Below, in pieces: positions 56,679-64,000 of a stretch of 64,000 nucleotides of DNA. The notes beneath the pieces were generated by a model that did no database searches, had not been told where the DNA came from, and was given only the letters and a program-made list of their open reading frames with translations. This DNA is from Clostridium sp. Marseille-P299. GTDB taxonomy: Bacteria > Bacillota > Clostridia > Lachnospirales > Lachnospiraceae. The stretch's first letter is position 1; every line of letters begins with the position of its first letter. The stretch covers positions 808,501-872,500 of the forward strand of contig NZ_FJVE01000006.1 in the NCBI RefSeq assembly GCF_900078195.1, written 5' to 3'. The position numbers and the translations under genes were made by a program.

Positions 56679-57911
56679 TTACTGTACTTTTTTAATTAAA
56701 AGACTTGCGTTATGTCCGCCAAATCCTAACGAATTACTAATCGCATAATTTACAACTTTATCTGTTCTAGCCTCCTTAGTATAATCTAAGTCAAGCTCTT
56801 CATCCGGTACTTGATATCCAGCAGTTGCATGGATAAAGTTTTCCATTACACTCTTCACACTAACAATAAACTCTACTGCACCTGCAGCTCCAAGCAAATG
56901 TCCAATCATTGATTTTGTCGAGTTAATACTTAAATTATATGCATGATCACCAAATGCTTTTTTAATTGCAAGTGTCTCTCCTAAATCATTATGATGAGTA
57001 CTTGTTCCATGTGCGTTGATATAATCAACCTCTTCTGGGCGAATACCAGCTTCATTCATTGCAAATTCCATTGCTCTTGCTGCTCCGTCTCCATCCTCAC
57101 AAGGAGAAGTAATATGATATGCATCACTAGTAGCACCATAACCAACGATTTCAGCTAAAATTGTAGCTCCTCTTGCAACAGCATGTTCATAGGATTCAAG
57201 TACTACAACACCAGCACCTTCACCCATAACAAAGCCACTTCTTTCTTTGTCAAATGGAATTGAAGCACGAGTCTTATCTGTTGCCTGAGTTAAAGCAGTT
57301 AATGAACTAAATCCAGCGATAGAAAGTGGCGTAATTGCAGCTTCTGTACCACCAGCAAGCATAACGTCTGCTTCATTACATTGAATATAGCGCATTGCAT
57401 CACCAATGGAATGAGTTCCAGTTGCACAAGCAGTTACAATGTTCGTACTCTTACCTTTTAATCCATATGCAATAGAAACATTACCTGCTGCCATGTTGGC
57501 AATCATTAATGGAACTAATAATGGGTTAATTCTTTTCGGTCCTTTTTCTAGTAACTTCGCATGCTCTCTTTCAATCGCTTGTAAACTACCAATGCCTGAA
57601 CCAATGGATACACCAATTCTTGTTGTATCTTCTGTTTCAAGATCAAGATTGGCATTCTTAATTGCCTGTCCGGCTGCTGCAACCGCATATTGGCAAAATA
57701 ATTCCATACGTTTCGCAGCTTTTGCATCCATAAATTGCGCAGGATCAAACTCCTTAATCTCTGCTGCTAATTTAACTTTATACTCCGTTGTATCAAAACG
57801 TGTAATCTCATCGATTGCAACGGTACCTTTTTTAATGTTATCCCAAAAAGTATCTATATCATGTCCAAGTGCTGAAATAATGCCCATTCCAGTTACTACA
57901 ACTCGTTTCAT
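56679..57911 (-). CDS. fabF: beta-ketoacyl-ACP synthase II
   Basis: Condenses malonyl-ACP with acyl-ACP. 410 residues. The nucleophile Cys is in NIVTACATGTHSIG (about 158-171). The two catalytic histidines are in NAHGTSTHHND (about 300) and SMIGHLLGAAGAVEF (about 334-348). The start MKRVVVTGMGIISALGHD is typical. It is encoded 44 bases after fabG. It is the only condensing enzyme here; fabH is not in the window. Confidence 0.97.
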   Translation of the reverse strand: MKRVVVTGMGIISALGHDIDTFWDNIKKGTVAIDEITRFDTTEYKVKLAAEIKEFDPAQFMDAKAAKRMELFCQYAVAAAGQAIKNANLDLETEDTTRIGVSIGSGIGSLQAIEREHAKLLEKGPKRINPLLVPLMIANMAAGNVSIAYGLKGKSTNIVTACATGTHSIGDAMRYIQCNEADVMLAGGTEAAITPLSIAGFSSLTALTQATDKTRASIPFDKERSGFVMGEGAGVVVLESYEHAVARGATILAEIVGYGATSDAYHITSPCEDGDGAARAMEFAMNEAGIRPEEVDYINAHGTSTHHNDLGETLAIKKAFGDHAYNLSINSTKSMIGHLLGAAGAVEFIVSVKSVMENFIHATAGYQVPDEELDLDYTKEARTDKVVNYAISNSLGFGGHNASLLIKKVQ

Positions 57912-57955
57912 TTTTACCTCCGTACTGATTTTAATCAGCTCAATAATTTTCTTTG

Positions 57956-58705
57956 CTACATTTGCATTCCGCCATCTACACTAATGGTTTGACCAGTAAT
58001 GTATGCTGCTTTATCTGATGCTAAGAAAGCAACTGTTTCCGCAATATCAGAAACTTCACCAAATCTCTTTAATGGAATTTGATTTACATAAGTATCTTTA
58101 AGTGCATCTGGTAATTTATCTGTCATATCTGTTTTAATAAAACCAGGAGCAACTGCATTTACCGTAATCCCTCTAGATCCTAATTCTCTTGCAAGAGCTT
58201 TTGTCATACCAATTACACCTGCTTTTGATGCAGAATAGTTGATTTGACCTGCATTACCAATTACACCAGCAATGGAGGAAATGTTAATGATTCTGCCACT
58301 TCTTTGTTTTAACATAATCTTACTAACTTGTTTTAAGCAGTAGTAAACACCTTTTAAATTTGTGTCAATAACATCATTGAATTCCTCATCTGACATTTTA
58401 AGAATTAAATTATCTCTAGTAATACCTGCATTGTTTACTAAAATATCGATTGAACCATATTCTTTTAAAACATCTGCAAACATCTGCTTCATTGCTTCAG
58501 AATCTGCTACATCGCCTTGGTAAACAGACGCTATTCCGCCTTCAGCTTTAATAAGTTCTACAACTTCTTCTGCTTTTTCTTTGGATCCGCAGTAATTTAC
58601 GACTACCTTTGCACCATATTTTGCAAGTGTAATAGCAATTTCTCTTCCGATTCCTCTACTTGCTCCAGTTACAATTGCAACTTTATCTTTTAACATTTCT
58701 TTCAC
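57956..58705 (-). CDS. fabG: 3-oxoacyl-ACP reductase FabG
   Basis: NADPH-dependent reduction of 3-oxoacyl-ACP. 249 residues, a short-chain dehydrogenase. The cofactor motif is [12 protein letters not shown] (about 13-24), then NNAGITRDN (about 88), the catalytic Ser in INISSIAG (about 138-145) and Tyr/Lys in YSASKAG (about 153-159). I start at the GTG at 58705, five bases after AAGGGG; the ORF could extend to an ATG at 58720 that is part of that SD region. It is encoded 62 bases after fabD. Confidence 0.95.
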   Translation of the reverse strand: MKEMLKDKVAIVTGASRGIGREIAITLAKYGAKVVVNYCGSKEKAEEVVELIKAEGGIASVYQGDVADSEAMKQMFADVLKEYGSIDILVNNAGITRDNLILKMSDEEFNDVIDTNLKGVYYCLKQVSKIMLKQRSGRIINISSIAGVIGNAGQINYSASKAGVIGMTKALARELGSRGITVNAVAPGFIKTDMTDKLPDALKDTYVNQIPLKRFGEVSDIAETVAFLASDKAAYITGQTISVDGGMQM

Positions 58706-58767
58706 GCTTACCCCTTCCAATGGTTTCTTACTATGAACCTTATATATGTTTCATCAACGAAACTTGT

Positions 58768-59688
58768 TTAACAAAGACTTTTTAACTTTTCTAAATCCGC
58801 CACTGTATCAATATTGATAACATTTTTAGACTTATCTATTTTCTTTACAAAAGAGGATAATGTCTTACCTGGTCCTATTTCAATAAAAGTATCCACGCCT
58901 TCTGAAATCATTAATTCAATACTTTGCTGCCAGCGTACAGATGAAGATACCTGGGTTGCTAATATTTCTTTAATTCCTTCTTCACTTGTAATCATGGATG
59001 CTGTTGTATTAGCAACATAAGGAATCTTTGGTTTTGCAACCTCTACTTGTTTTAATTCCTCAAATAACTTATTTCCTGCTTCTTTTAACAATGGAGAGTG
59101 AAATGGTCCACTTACATTTAGTGGTATTACTCTCTTTGCTCCTGCATGTAATAAGCTTTCACTTGCTTTCTCAACTGCAGCCTTCTCTCCAGATATGACT
59201 AACTGCCCTGGACAATTATAATTTGCAATTCCTACAACGCCTTCTGTTTGATTACAAACATCAAGTACAGTATCCATATCCAGGGAAAGTACTGCTGCCA
59301 TAGCCCCCTGACCTTGTGGTACTGCCTCTTGCATAAGAATTCCTCTTTTTCTTACTAAGGAAATCGCATCTTCTAAGCTCATAACCTCACTTGCCACAAG
59401 TGCTGCATATTCACCTAAACTTAATCCTGCACATACATCAGGAACAATACCTAATGTTTTGATATGGGCTAGCATTGCTCCAATGGTTGTAATCATAGCT
59501 GCCTGTGTATACTCAGTAATGTTTAAATCTTCATTTTCTTCATGGCAAAGTTTAACCATATCAATGCCTAGAAGTTTACTAGCTTTATCATAAACTTCTT
59601 TACTTTCAGGAAAGTTTTCATAAAAATCCTTTCCCATTCCAACATATTGTGATCCCTGCCCAGGGAATATAAAAGCAATTTTACTCAT
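58768..59688 (-). CDS. fabD: malonyl-CoA:ACP transacylase
   Basis: Loads malonyl groups onto ACP. 306 residues from the ATG at 59688 (MSKIAFIFPGQGSQYVGMGK). The active-site Ser is in GLSLGEYAAL (about 88-97); most relatives have GHSLGE, so Leu replaces the His before the Ser. NVSGPFHSPLL (about 191-201) holds the catalytic His. Start choice is uncertain: no strong SD, and an ATG eight codons upstream is also possible. A structured spacer separates it from acpP. FabK or FabI, often found at this spot in clostridia, is missing. Confidence 0.94.
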   Translation of the reverse strand: MSKIAFIFPGQGSQYVGMGKDFYENFPESKEVYDKASKLLGIDMVKLCHEENEDLNITEYTQAAMITTIGAMLAHIKTLGIVPDVCAGLSLGEYAALVASEVMSLEDAISLVRKRGILMQEAVPQGQGAMAAVLSLDMDTVLDVCNQTEGVVGIANYNCPGQLVISGEKAAVEKASESLLHAGAKRVIPLNVSGPFHSPLLKEAGNKLFEELKQVEVAKPKIPYVANTTASMITSEEGIKEILATQVSSSVRWQQSIELMISEGVDTFIEIGPGKTLSSFVKKIDKSKNVINIDTVADLEKLKSLC

Positions 59689-59807
59689 CTTTATACCCAT
59701 TTTAGCTGCCATAAATTAAGAGTAATCTTAATCAGCAGTCATATAACAAACTGTGATATGGCAGGCCTTTCTAATAGTTATATTTTTAACTTAGTCTCTT
59801 TTAAATA

Positions 59808-59870
59808 GGAGAGTATCCCAAAGGCATTTCATGCTTTTTGCACTTTCCTCTTGCCTCTAGAACACTCCCC
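59808..59870 (-). other. structured spacer between acpP and fabD
   Basis: GGGGAGTGTTC pairs with GGATACTCTCC over 11 positions including G-U pairs, and AGGCA/TGCCT pairs inside. No U-run follows on the minus strand, so it may stabilise the acpP message or act as an RNA processing site rather than a full terminator. Confidence 0.5.
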
Positions 59871-59891
59871 TTTTTCTTTTCGTATATTTAT

Positions 59892-60125
59892 TTATTCTTC
59901 TATTCCTTTAGATTTTAAGTAGTTTACAATGTCTTCTACTGTATCTATGTTTGTTAAATCTTCTGTAGGTATCTCAGTTTCAAATTCTTCTTCAAGTGCC
60001 ATAACAAGTTCAAATAAATCTAATGAATCGGCTCCCAAATCATCTTTTAGAGATGAGCTTAATGCAATTGTCTCCTCTCCAATATTTAATTGTTCAGCAA
60101 TAATTGATTTCATTTTTTCTAGCAT
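59892..60125 (-). CDS. acpP: acyl carrier protein
   Basis: 77-residue acidic carrier of growing acyl chains. The phosphopantetheine Ser is in LGADSLDLFELVMALE (Ser at about 36). GAAGAAACT-type acidic helices and length are standard. A clear AAAGGAGA SD precedes the ATG. It is first in the fatty-acid gene run but only 42 bases after the putative anti-sigma gene, with no promoter space between, so it may be co-transcribed with the sigma factor. Confidence 0.97.
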   Translation of the reverse strand: MLEKMKSIIAEQLNIGEETIALSSSLKDDLGADSLDLFELVMALEEEFETEIPTEDLTNIDTVEDIVNYLKSKGIEE

Positions 60126-60167
60126 GTTATGTTCTCCTTTTTATTGTTTTATTTTCTTAATGTTGGC

Positions 60168-60557
60168 CTACCATGTTGCCTGTATTTTTTTATGAAGCAA
60201 TTTTGCATTGCTTTTTTTCTTTATTAAAATAAGAATGACGCTTACCAAAAGTACCACCATAGCGGCTATCCATGACACAATCTGCATCATAAATCTAAAC
60301 CTATTCTTAATTTTTTCTACTTTAATCTCAATCTTTTCTCGGATTTCTGGCATTTCATTACGTTCATTCTGTTCCATAATAGCGACTCTAAGTGAATCAG
60401 AAATTTCAAACTTACGATTTTTGTTTTTATTAATCCGCTTTTTTACATATGCAGTAAAGGTATTTTGTTGTCTAAGCAAATCTTCTTCTAAAAAGTTATT
60501 TTCTAGCAGTGCGATATCAATATCGCCCATTAAATCAATTAATACACTATCGATCAC
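60168..60557 (-). CDS. putative anti-sigma factor / single-pass membrane protein
   Basis: 129 residues with no named domain that I recognise. A soluble, charged N-terminal 95 residues end in a basic region (IEIKVEKIKNRFRF), then one membrane helix (about 98-118, IVSWIAAMVVLLVSVILILI) and a short basic tail. The GTG at 60557 has AAAGGGGG seven bases upstream and overlaps the sigma gene by 11 bases, so the two are coupled. Position and topology (cytoplasmic N-terminus, single helix) fit an ECF anti-sigma factor, but the sequence alone does not prove it. Confidence 0.65.
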   Translation of the reverse strand: MIDSVLIDLMGDIDIALLENNFLEEDLLRQQNTFTAYVKKRINKNKNRKFEISDSLRVAIMEQNERNEMPEIREKIEIKVEKIKNRFRFMMQIVSWIAAMVVLLVSVILILIKKKSNAKLLHKKIQATW

Positions 60558-61134
60558 TTCGTTTCCCCCTTTCTTGGTACTCCATATCATCAAATACATT
60601 TTTCACCTTAGTTCTAAGACGTGATAATCTACTGTCTACCGCTGTCACCGTCATATTCATCGCTTTTCCTATGATTTTAGAAGATTGCAAATAAAAGTAC
60701 TTTCTAATGACTAATTCTCTATCTTTCTCAGGTAAGCTAGCAATGACTGCATTCAACTTTTTCACATTCTCTTTACGAACCATTTGATTTTCAATGTTCT
60801 GATTATGATCTGTTACTGCATTTGCTATGTCCGAAACATCCTCTACATATAATTTATCTTCATGTCTTTTTAAATCTCGTAATTTATTTATTGCTGTATT
60901 TCGTACGATCACTTTCAAATATGTAGGAAGTGAGGCTTGATTCATATCATAACTTTCTGCATTTCGCCAAAATTTAAGATATGTATCATTTACACATTCC
61001 TCTATATCTCTAACGTGATTTCCTAATATACCTGTAGCTATATAAATAAGCAATTTTTCATACTTCTCTGCCATCATCGACAAACCGAGTTCATTTTTCT
61101 TACAAATCAGAGTAAGTATCTCTTCATCTGTCAA
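60547..61134 (-). CDS. ECF-type RNA polymerase sigma factor
   Basis: 195 residues with sigma region 2 (about 22-85, IEECVNDTYLKFWRNAESYD and LKVIVRNTAINKLRDLKR) and region 4 (about 120-175, LPEKDRELVIRKYFYLQSSK, then the helix-turn-helix IIGKAMNMTVTAVDSRLSRL). It starts at TTG with a strong AAGGAGG eight bases upstream. Region 1.1 and region 3 are absent, as in ECF factors. A SigA-type promoter precedes it. The overlapping downstream gene is its likely anti-sigma. Target promoters are unknown; the adjacency to acpP suggests a link to envelope or lipid stress (inference). Confidence 0.9.
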   Translation of the reverse strand: MTDEEILTLICKKNELGLSMMAEKYEKLLIYIATGILGNHVRDIEECVNDTYLKFWRNAESYDMNQASLPTYLKVIVRNTAINKLRDLKRHEDKLYVEDVSDIANAVTDHNQNIENQMVRKENVKKLNAVIASLPEKDRELVIRKYFYLQSSKIIGKAMNMTVTAVDSRLSRLRTKVKNVFDDMEYQERGKRSDR

Positions 61135-61235
61135 GACTACAGCCTCCTTCGAACATGCACATTAATCTATACCCATTTTTTTTGGATATCTTGCATGTAA
61201 CTTTTTATTTTTTTAAGTCAATTAGAATTAGCATA

Positions 61236-61264
61236 ATTATATCATTGAAATTATTGGGTTGCAA
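61236..61264 (-). promoter_or_regulatory. sigma factor gene promoter
   Basis: Minus strand -35 TTGCAA (61259-61264), 17-bp spacer, -10 TATAAT (61236-61241). This is a housekeeping-type promoter, perhaps also for the downstream fab genes. Confidence 0.75.
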
Positions 61265-61291
61265 TTTGCATTTTTCGAGTTTTTGTCAATA

Positions 61292-61320
61292 TTGTTACTA
61301 CCTATTTATTTTGTTATAAT
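61292..61320 (+). promoter_or_regulatory. metF promoter
   Basis: -35 TTGTTA (61292-61297), 17-bp spacer, -10 TATAAT (61315-61320), divergent from the sigma promoter. No S-box or other riboswitch fits in the short leader. Confidence 0.75.
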
Positions 61321-61375
61321 AATATTTAATTATTCAGTTAAATAACGATAACAGTAAGAAAGGCAAGGTAGAATA

Positions 61376-62245
61376 ATGATTAAAGATACTTTAGCAAAGA
61401 AAAAGAAGACGATTTCAATCGAAGTATTCCCTCCAAATAAAGAAGAGGAATTCCAAGGTATTTATAAAACACTTGAAGAACTAGTTGAAATCCAGCCAGA
61501 TTTTATTAGTGTAACCTATGGCGCAGGTGGCAGTAATTCTAAAAAGACCGCTGAAATTGCAAGCTACATAAAGAATGACCTAGGTATCGATTCCCTAGCC
61601 CATCTTACTTGTACAACATTAGATGAGTCAAATCTTATGGAATCATTAGATAACTTGAAAATTATGGGAATTGAAAATATATTAGCTCTTCGTGGGGATA
61701 AGCCAAAGGATATGGCACTAGAGGATTTTCTTCGACGTAAATATACCTATGCATCCGACATGATTTCAGACATTCGCTTGAAAAATAATAACTTTTGTAT
61801 CGCTGGTGCTTGTTATCCTGAAAAACATGTGGAGGCAAAAACAATGGAGGAGGACATCCTTCATTTAAAAGAAAAAGTAGATGCGGGGACTGACTTTTTA
61901 ATAACTCAGTTATTTTTTGAAAATTCTAGATTATATGAATTTCTAGATAAAACTGAAACTGTGAATATCAAAGTTCCAATTATCGCTGGTATTATGCCTA
62001 TTACTTCAATAAAACAAATAAAAACAACGATAGAGATGTCCAATGCATATGTACCTTTAAAATTAAAACGAATCTTTGAGAAATACCAAGATAATCCTTC
62101 AGATTTTAAGAAAGCTGGAATCGATTTTGCAATTCTACAAATTCTTGATTTATTATCTCAAGGGGTTTCTGGAATTCATCTTTACACAATGAATAAAGTA
62201 GATGTTAGCAAATCTATCTATCAAAATATTTTTTCCTATAAATAA
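61376..62245 (+). CDS. metF: 5,10-methylenetetrahydrofolate reductase
   Basis: Reduces methylene-THF to methyl-THF for methionine synthesis or, in acetogens, the methyl branch. 289 residues, a flavin-binding TIM barrel. ISIEVFPPNKEEEF (about 14-27) holds the catalytic Glu. ISVTYGAGGSN (about 48-58), LTCTTLDESNL (about 79-89), NILALRGDKP (about 99-108), FLITQLFFE (about 171-179) and PIIAGIMPI (about 200-208) are family motifs. The ATG follows CAAGG by seven bases. It is read alone; no zinc-finger MetV partner is next to it. Confidence 0.96.
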   Translation: MIKDTLAKKKKTISIEVFPPNKEEEFQGIYKTLEELVEIQPDFISVTYGAGGSNSKKTAEIASYIKNDLGIDSLAHLTCTTLDESNLMESLDNLKIMGIENILALRGDKPKDMALEDFLRRKYTYASDMISDIRLKNNNFCIAGACYPEKHVEAKTMEEDILHLKEKVDAGTDFLITQLFFENSRLYEFLDKTETVNIKVPIIAGIMPITSIKQIKTTIEMSNAYVPLKLKRIFEKYQDNPSDFKKAGIDFAILQILDLLSQGVSGIHLYTMNKVDVSKSIYQNIFSYK

Positions 62246-62382
62246 ATTTTAATGCCAAGCCTTTTTCTATGATTATTTATTTTTTATTTTACGATTAGGG
62301 TGCCAACTTCTACGACAAAATAAGTAGTGCTATATAAACGCCTATAAAATATAGTAGAATTTGGAACCCAAATCATATTTAT

Positions 62383-63867
62383 TTAATTATCCACCTTCCA
62401 TGGTGATGTAATAAACTGTTCGATATTTGGTGGCTTTGATGGAATTACTTCTTCCTCAATAGTTTCTGTAGTTTCGTTTTGTAATTCACGATTCTTCATA
62501 GCTTTTTGCGCCTCTGCTTCTGTCATTAAAGCTTCTTGTGTATAATTCATAGCACCATTCCACAAAAGCCATTCTTCATAACCAGACTCATATACGGCTT
62601 CTATTTGTTCTCTTACTTCTTTTCCGCCATATTTAATATAATGTTTTAACCAAGAGGCGGTAAAATCTTGTAACCATGGCCGAACAACTGCCTTATGCTC
62701 TCCTTCTGAAATCCCCTTCAAAACATTTTTAGAAGAGCCAAGGGCCCCCAGAATCAGTTCATAAGGTTGTGTATCAGGATAGTCAATACCATAAGATCCA
62801 TTTCCATAATGAGAGGGATAAATCATTGGGCATATATAATCTAAATATCTCGACATTTCTAGATAGCTTTGACCGACTATTTTAGCATCTACAGAACTAT
62901 TTATTATTGCTCCATAGACATCAGCAGATACAAAGATTTTTTTTGCACGTAACTTTGTACAGGCATATTTTACAAATTCAGTGATTGTTTCTATTTTCGT
63001 TTTGTTTAATGCTTCTTCTCCAAAATCTACTTGCTTCATACTACTATCTGTTGAAAATCGGATATAATCAAAATTTACCTCATCGAATCCAACTTCTGCA
63101 CACTGTGTTGCAACTCCTACTAAATAATCCCACACTTCTTTCTTATATGGATTAACCCAAGCCAAACCATCCTTATCTAAAAAAAAAGTTCCATCCTTTT
63201 TTTTCAGGGCTAATTCAGGTTTTTCCTTCGCTAATAATGGATCTTTAAATGCTACAACTCGTGCAATTAAATATATGTTTTTTTCTTTTAACTTTTTAAT
63301 CAACCCATCAATATCTGAAATATAAGCCTTAGTGGCTTTTATTTCTTTTGCCATTTGATCATCCATTAAAAATGTTATTCTTCCTTCATCATCTTTCACA
63401 TCGATGACCATAGTATTTAGCTCTGTTTCATCAACAAGAGATATTAAATCATCAATGGTACTATTCGCTTTTGAAGCGGTAACATAGATTCCTTTTACTT
63501 TTGTAGGAATACGAGTCTCTATAAAGCCGTTCATCCAAACATCCGCTGTTTCTTCCTCTTCTATCTCGTTTAATTCCTCAACGAAATCTCCGTTAATTCC
63601 ATAGGGACCAATGATGAATTGTTTTTGTCCTTGCTCTATGATAGAATCCTCCCGCTGATGTTCCTCACTCTTTTTTGGGAAAGTATCATTATTTTGTTTT
63701 TCATTCGCAATTATATAAGTGGTAATGCCAGTTATAAAAGCAAACACAATTACAAGTAAAAAAAGTTTAAAACGCTTGCTCACTCTACTGACTTTTATAA
63801 AAGATTCTGAATATCTTCGTTTCTTCTTTTGGGAACTAAAGTTAAGTTTCATATCTTTCTTTCTCAT
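62383..63867 (-). CDS. putative glycoside hydrolase (DUF4015 family), membrane anchored
   Basis: 494 residues. A basic N-terminus and one membrane helix (about 33-52, LFLLVIVFAFITGITTYII) anchor it. After a linker, residues about 115-455 match the DUF4015/COG1306 barrel: VKGIYVTASKANST, LNTMVIDVKDDEGRITF, LIARVVAFKDPLLAKEKPEL, WVNPYKKEVWDYLVGVA, FDEVNFDYIRFSTD and YICPMIYPSHYGNG. This family is predicted, not proven, to hydrolyse glycans. Acidic residues in DVKDDEG and NFDYIRF are likely catalytic. AAAGGA precedes the ATG by seven bases. Confidence 0.85.
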   Translation of the reverse strand: MRKKDMKLNFSSQKKKRRYSESFIKVSRVSKRFKLFLLVIVFAFITGITTYIIANEKQNNDTFPKKSEEHQREDSIIEQGQKQFIIGPYGINGDFVEELNEIEEEETADVWMNGFIETRIPTKVKGIYVTASKANSTIDDLISLVDETELNTMVIDVKDDEGRITFLMDDQMAKEIKATKAYISDIDGLIKKLKEKNIYLIARVVAFKDPLLAKEKPELALKKKDGTFFLDKDGLAWVNPYKKEVWDYLVGVATQCAEVGFDEVNFDYIRFSTDSSMKQVDFGEEALNKTKIETITEFVKYACTKLRAKKIFVSADVYGAIINSSVDAKIVGQSYLEMSRYLDYICPMIYPSHYGNGSYGIDYPDTQPYELILGALGSSKNVLKGISEGEHKAVVRPWLQDFTASWLKHYIKYGGKEVREQIEAVYESGYEEWLLWNGAMNYTQEALMTEAEAQKAMKNRELQNETTETIEEEVIPSKPPNIEQFITSPWKVDN

Positions 63868-63907
63868 AAAGTCATCCTTTTTTTCACGAATTCACAAGGG
63901 TATCGTA

Positions 63908-64000
63908 TTATAAAGATTTATCACCTATGATTTGCTTTTGAATTTTAGTAAAAATTTCTACAATCTCTGGATCAAAGCTTTTACCAGCTTCATCGATAAT
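63908..64000 (-). CDS. C-terminal fragment, possibly HD-GYP domain protein (cut by window edge)
   Basis: The last 30 codons of a gene running out of the window, ending IIGDKSL. The readable part, AGKSFDPEIVEIFTKIQKQI, resembles the end of HD-GYP c-di-GMP phosphodiesterase domains, where G..FDPE.V..F is common. The call rests on this short match only. Confidence 0.5.
   Translation of the reverse strand: MIDEAGKSFDPEIVEIFTKIQKQIIGDKSL

Noticed and set aside
57439..57984. 181-codon plus-strand frame opposite fabF
   Set aside because: Shadow of the conserved fabF coding sequence.
62246..62382. Possible terminator between metF and the DUF4015 gene
   Set aside because: Short complementary pieces exist but no stem with a U-run that I could support.

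Overview
The window is low-GC Firmicute DNA. It most likely comes from an anaerobic, spore-forming, plant-polysaccharide-degrading Lachnospiraceae (Clostridium cluster XIVa, similar to Clostridium/Lachnoclostridium phytofermentans). The reasons are: a complete set of [FeFe]-hydrogenase maturases (hydE, hydG, hydF), an oxygen-sensitive class III ribonucleotide reductase, a giant secreted pectin-degrading protein, a Csp-like subtilisin and a SpoIID-like protein, and SD-led genes with ATG, GTG and TTG starts. The species is an inference; the rest is read from sequence.

Layout. 1-3.2 kb: carB (cut by the window edge) and carA behind a long leader with an attenuator-like hairpin. 3.4-7.1 kb: a SpoIID-like/peptidoglycan-binding protein, a polysaccharide deacetylase and ilvE. 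7.3-11.6 kb: a DNA-precursor block (dfrA, thyA, nrdD); nrdD has two NrdR boxes spaced exactly three helical turns apart. 11.9-23 kb: one 3,704-residue exported protein with a PL11 rhamnogalacturonan lyase and two SGNH/CE12-type esterase domains. 23.5-24.9 kb: an IS91-type insertion element. 25-29.5 kb: hflX, a TPR lipoprotein, gpmA and mgtC. 29.6-33.1 kb: mgtA under an M-box Mg2+ riboswitch. 33.1-36.5 kb: a Csp-like subtilisin and a CBS/CorC membrane protein. 36.7-39.3 kb: T-box-controlled serS and a methyltransferase. 39.5-46.3 kb: an SLH-anchored PepSY/YcdB-like protein, then a CUT1 sugar ABC transporter operon with its LacI regulator and a perfect operator at the promoter. 46.3-50.6 kb: hydE-hydG-hydF behind a promoter and two leader hairpins. 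51-52.3 kb: a tiny membrane protein and a TipAS-type MerR regulator with a classic 19-bp-spacer promoter. 52.4-61.3 kb: an ECF sigma factor and probable anti-sigma partner, followed on the same strand by acpP-fabD-fabG-fabF-accB-fabZ-accC-accD-accA. 61.3-64 kb: metF, a DUF4015-type putative glycoside hydrolase, and the tail of a possible HD-GYP gene.

How the genes work together. carAB, dfrA, thyA and nrdD supply pyrimidines and deoxynucleotides. The fab/acc block makes malonyl-CoA and elongates fatty acids, but fabH and an enoyl reductase are absent from the window. metF, thyA and dfrA share the folate pool. mgtA and mgtC handle Mg2+. The giant lyase/esterase could cut and deacetylate rhamnogalacturonan I outside the cell. 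Regulation is unusually readable here: M-box, T-box, NrdR boxes, a LacI operator, a MerR promoter, and two leaders (carAB and hydE) that I cannot assign to a known class. Those two leaders, two long palindromes (50.8 and 52.4 kb) and the sigma/anti-sigma pair fused onto the fatty-acid cluster are the best places to look for something new. I saw no CRISPR array, rRNA or tRNA gene.
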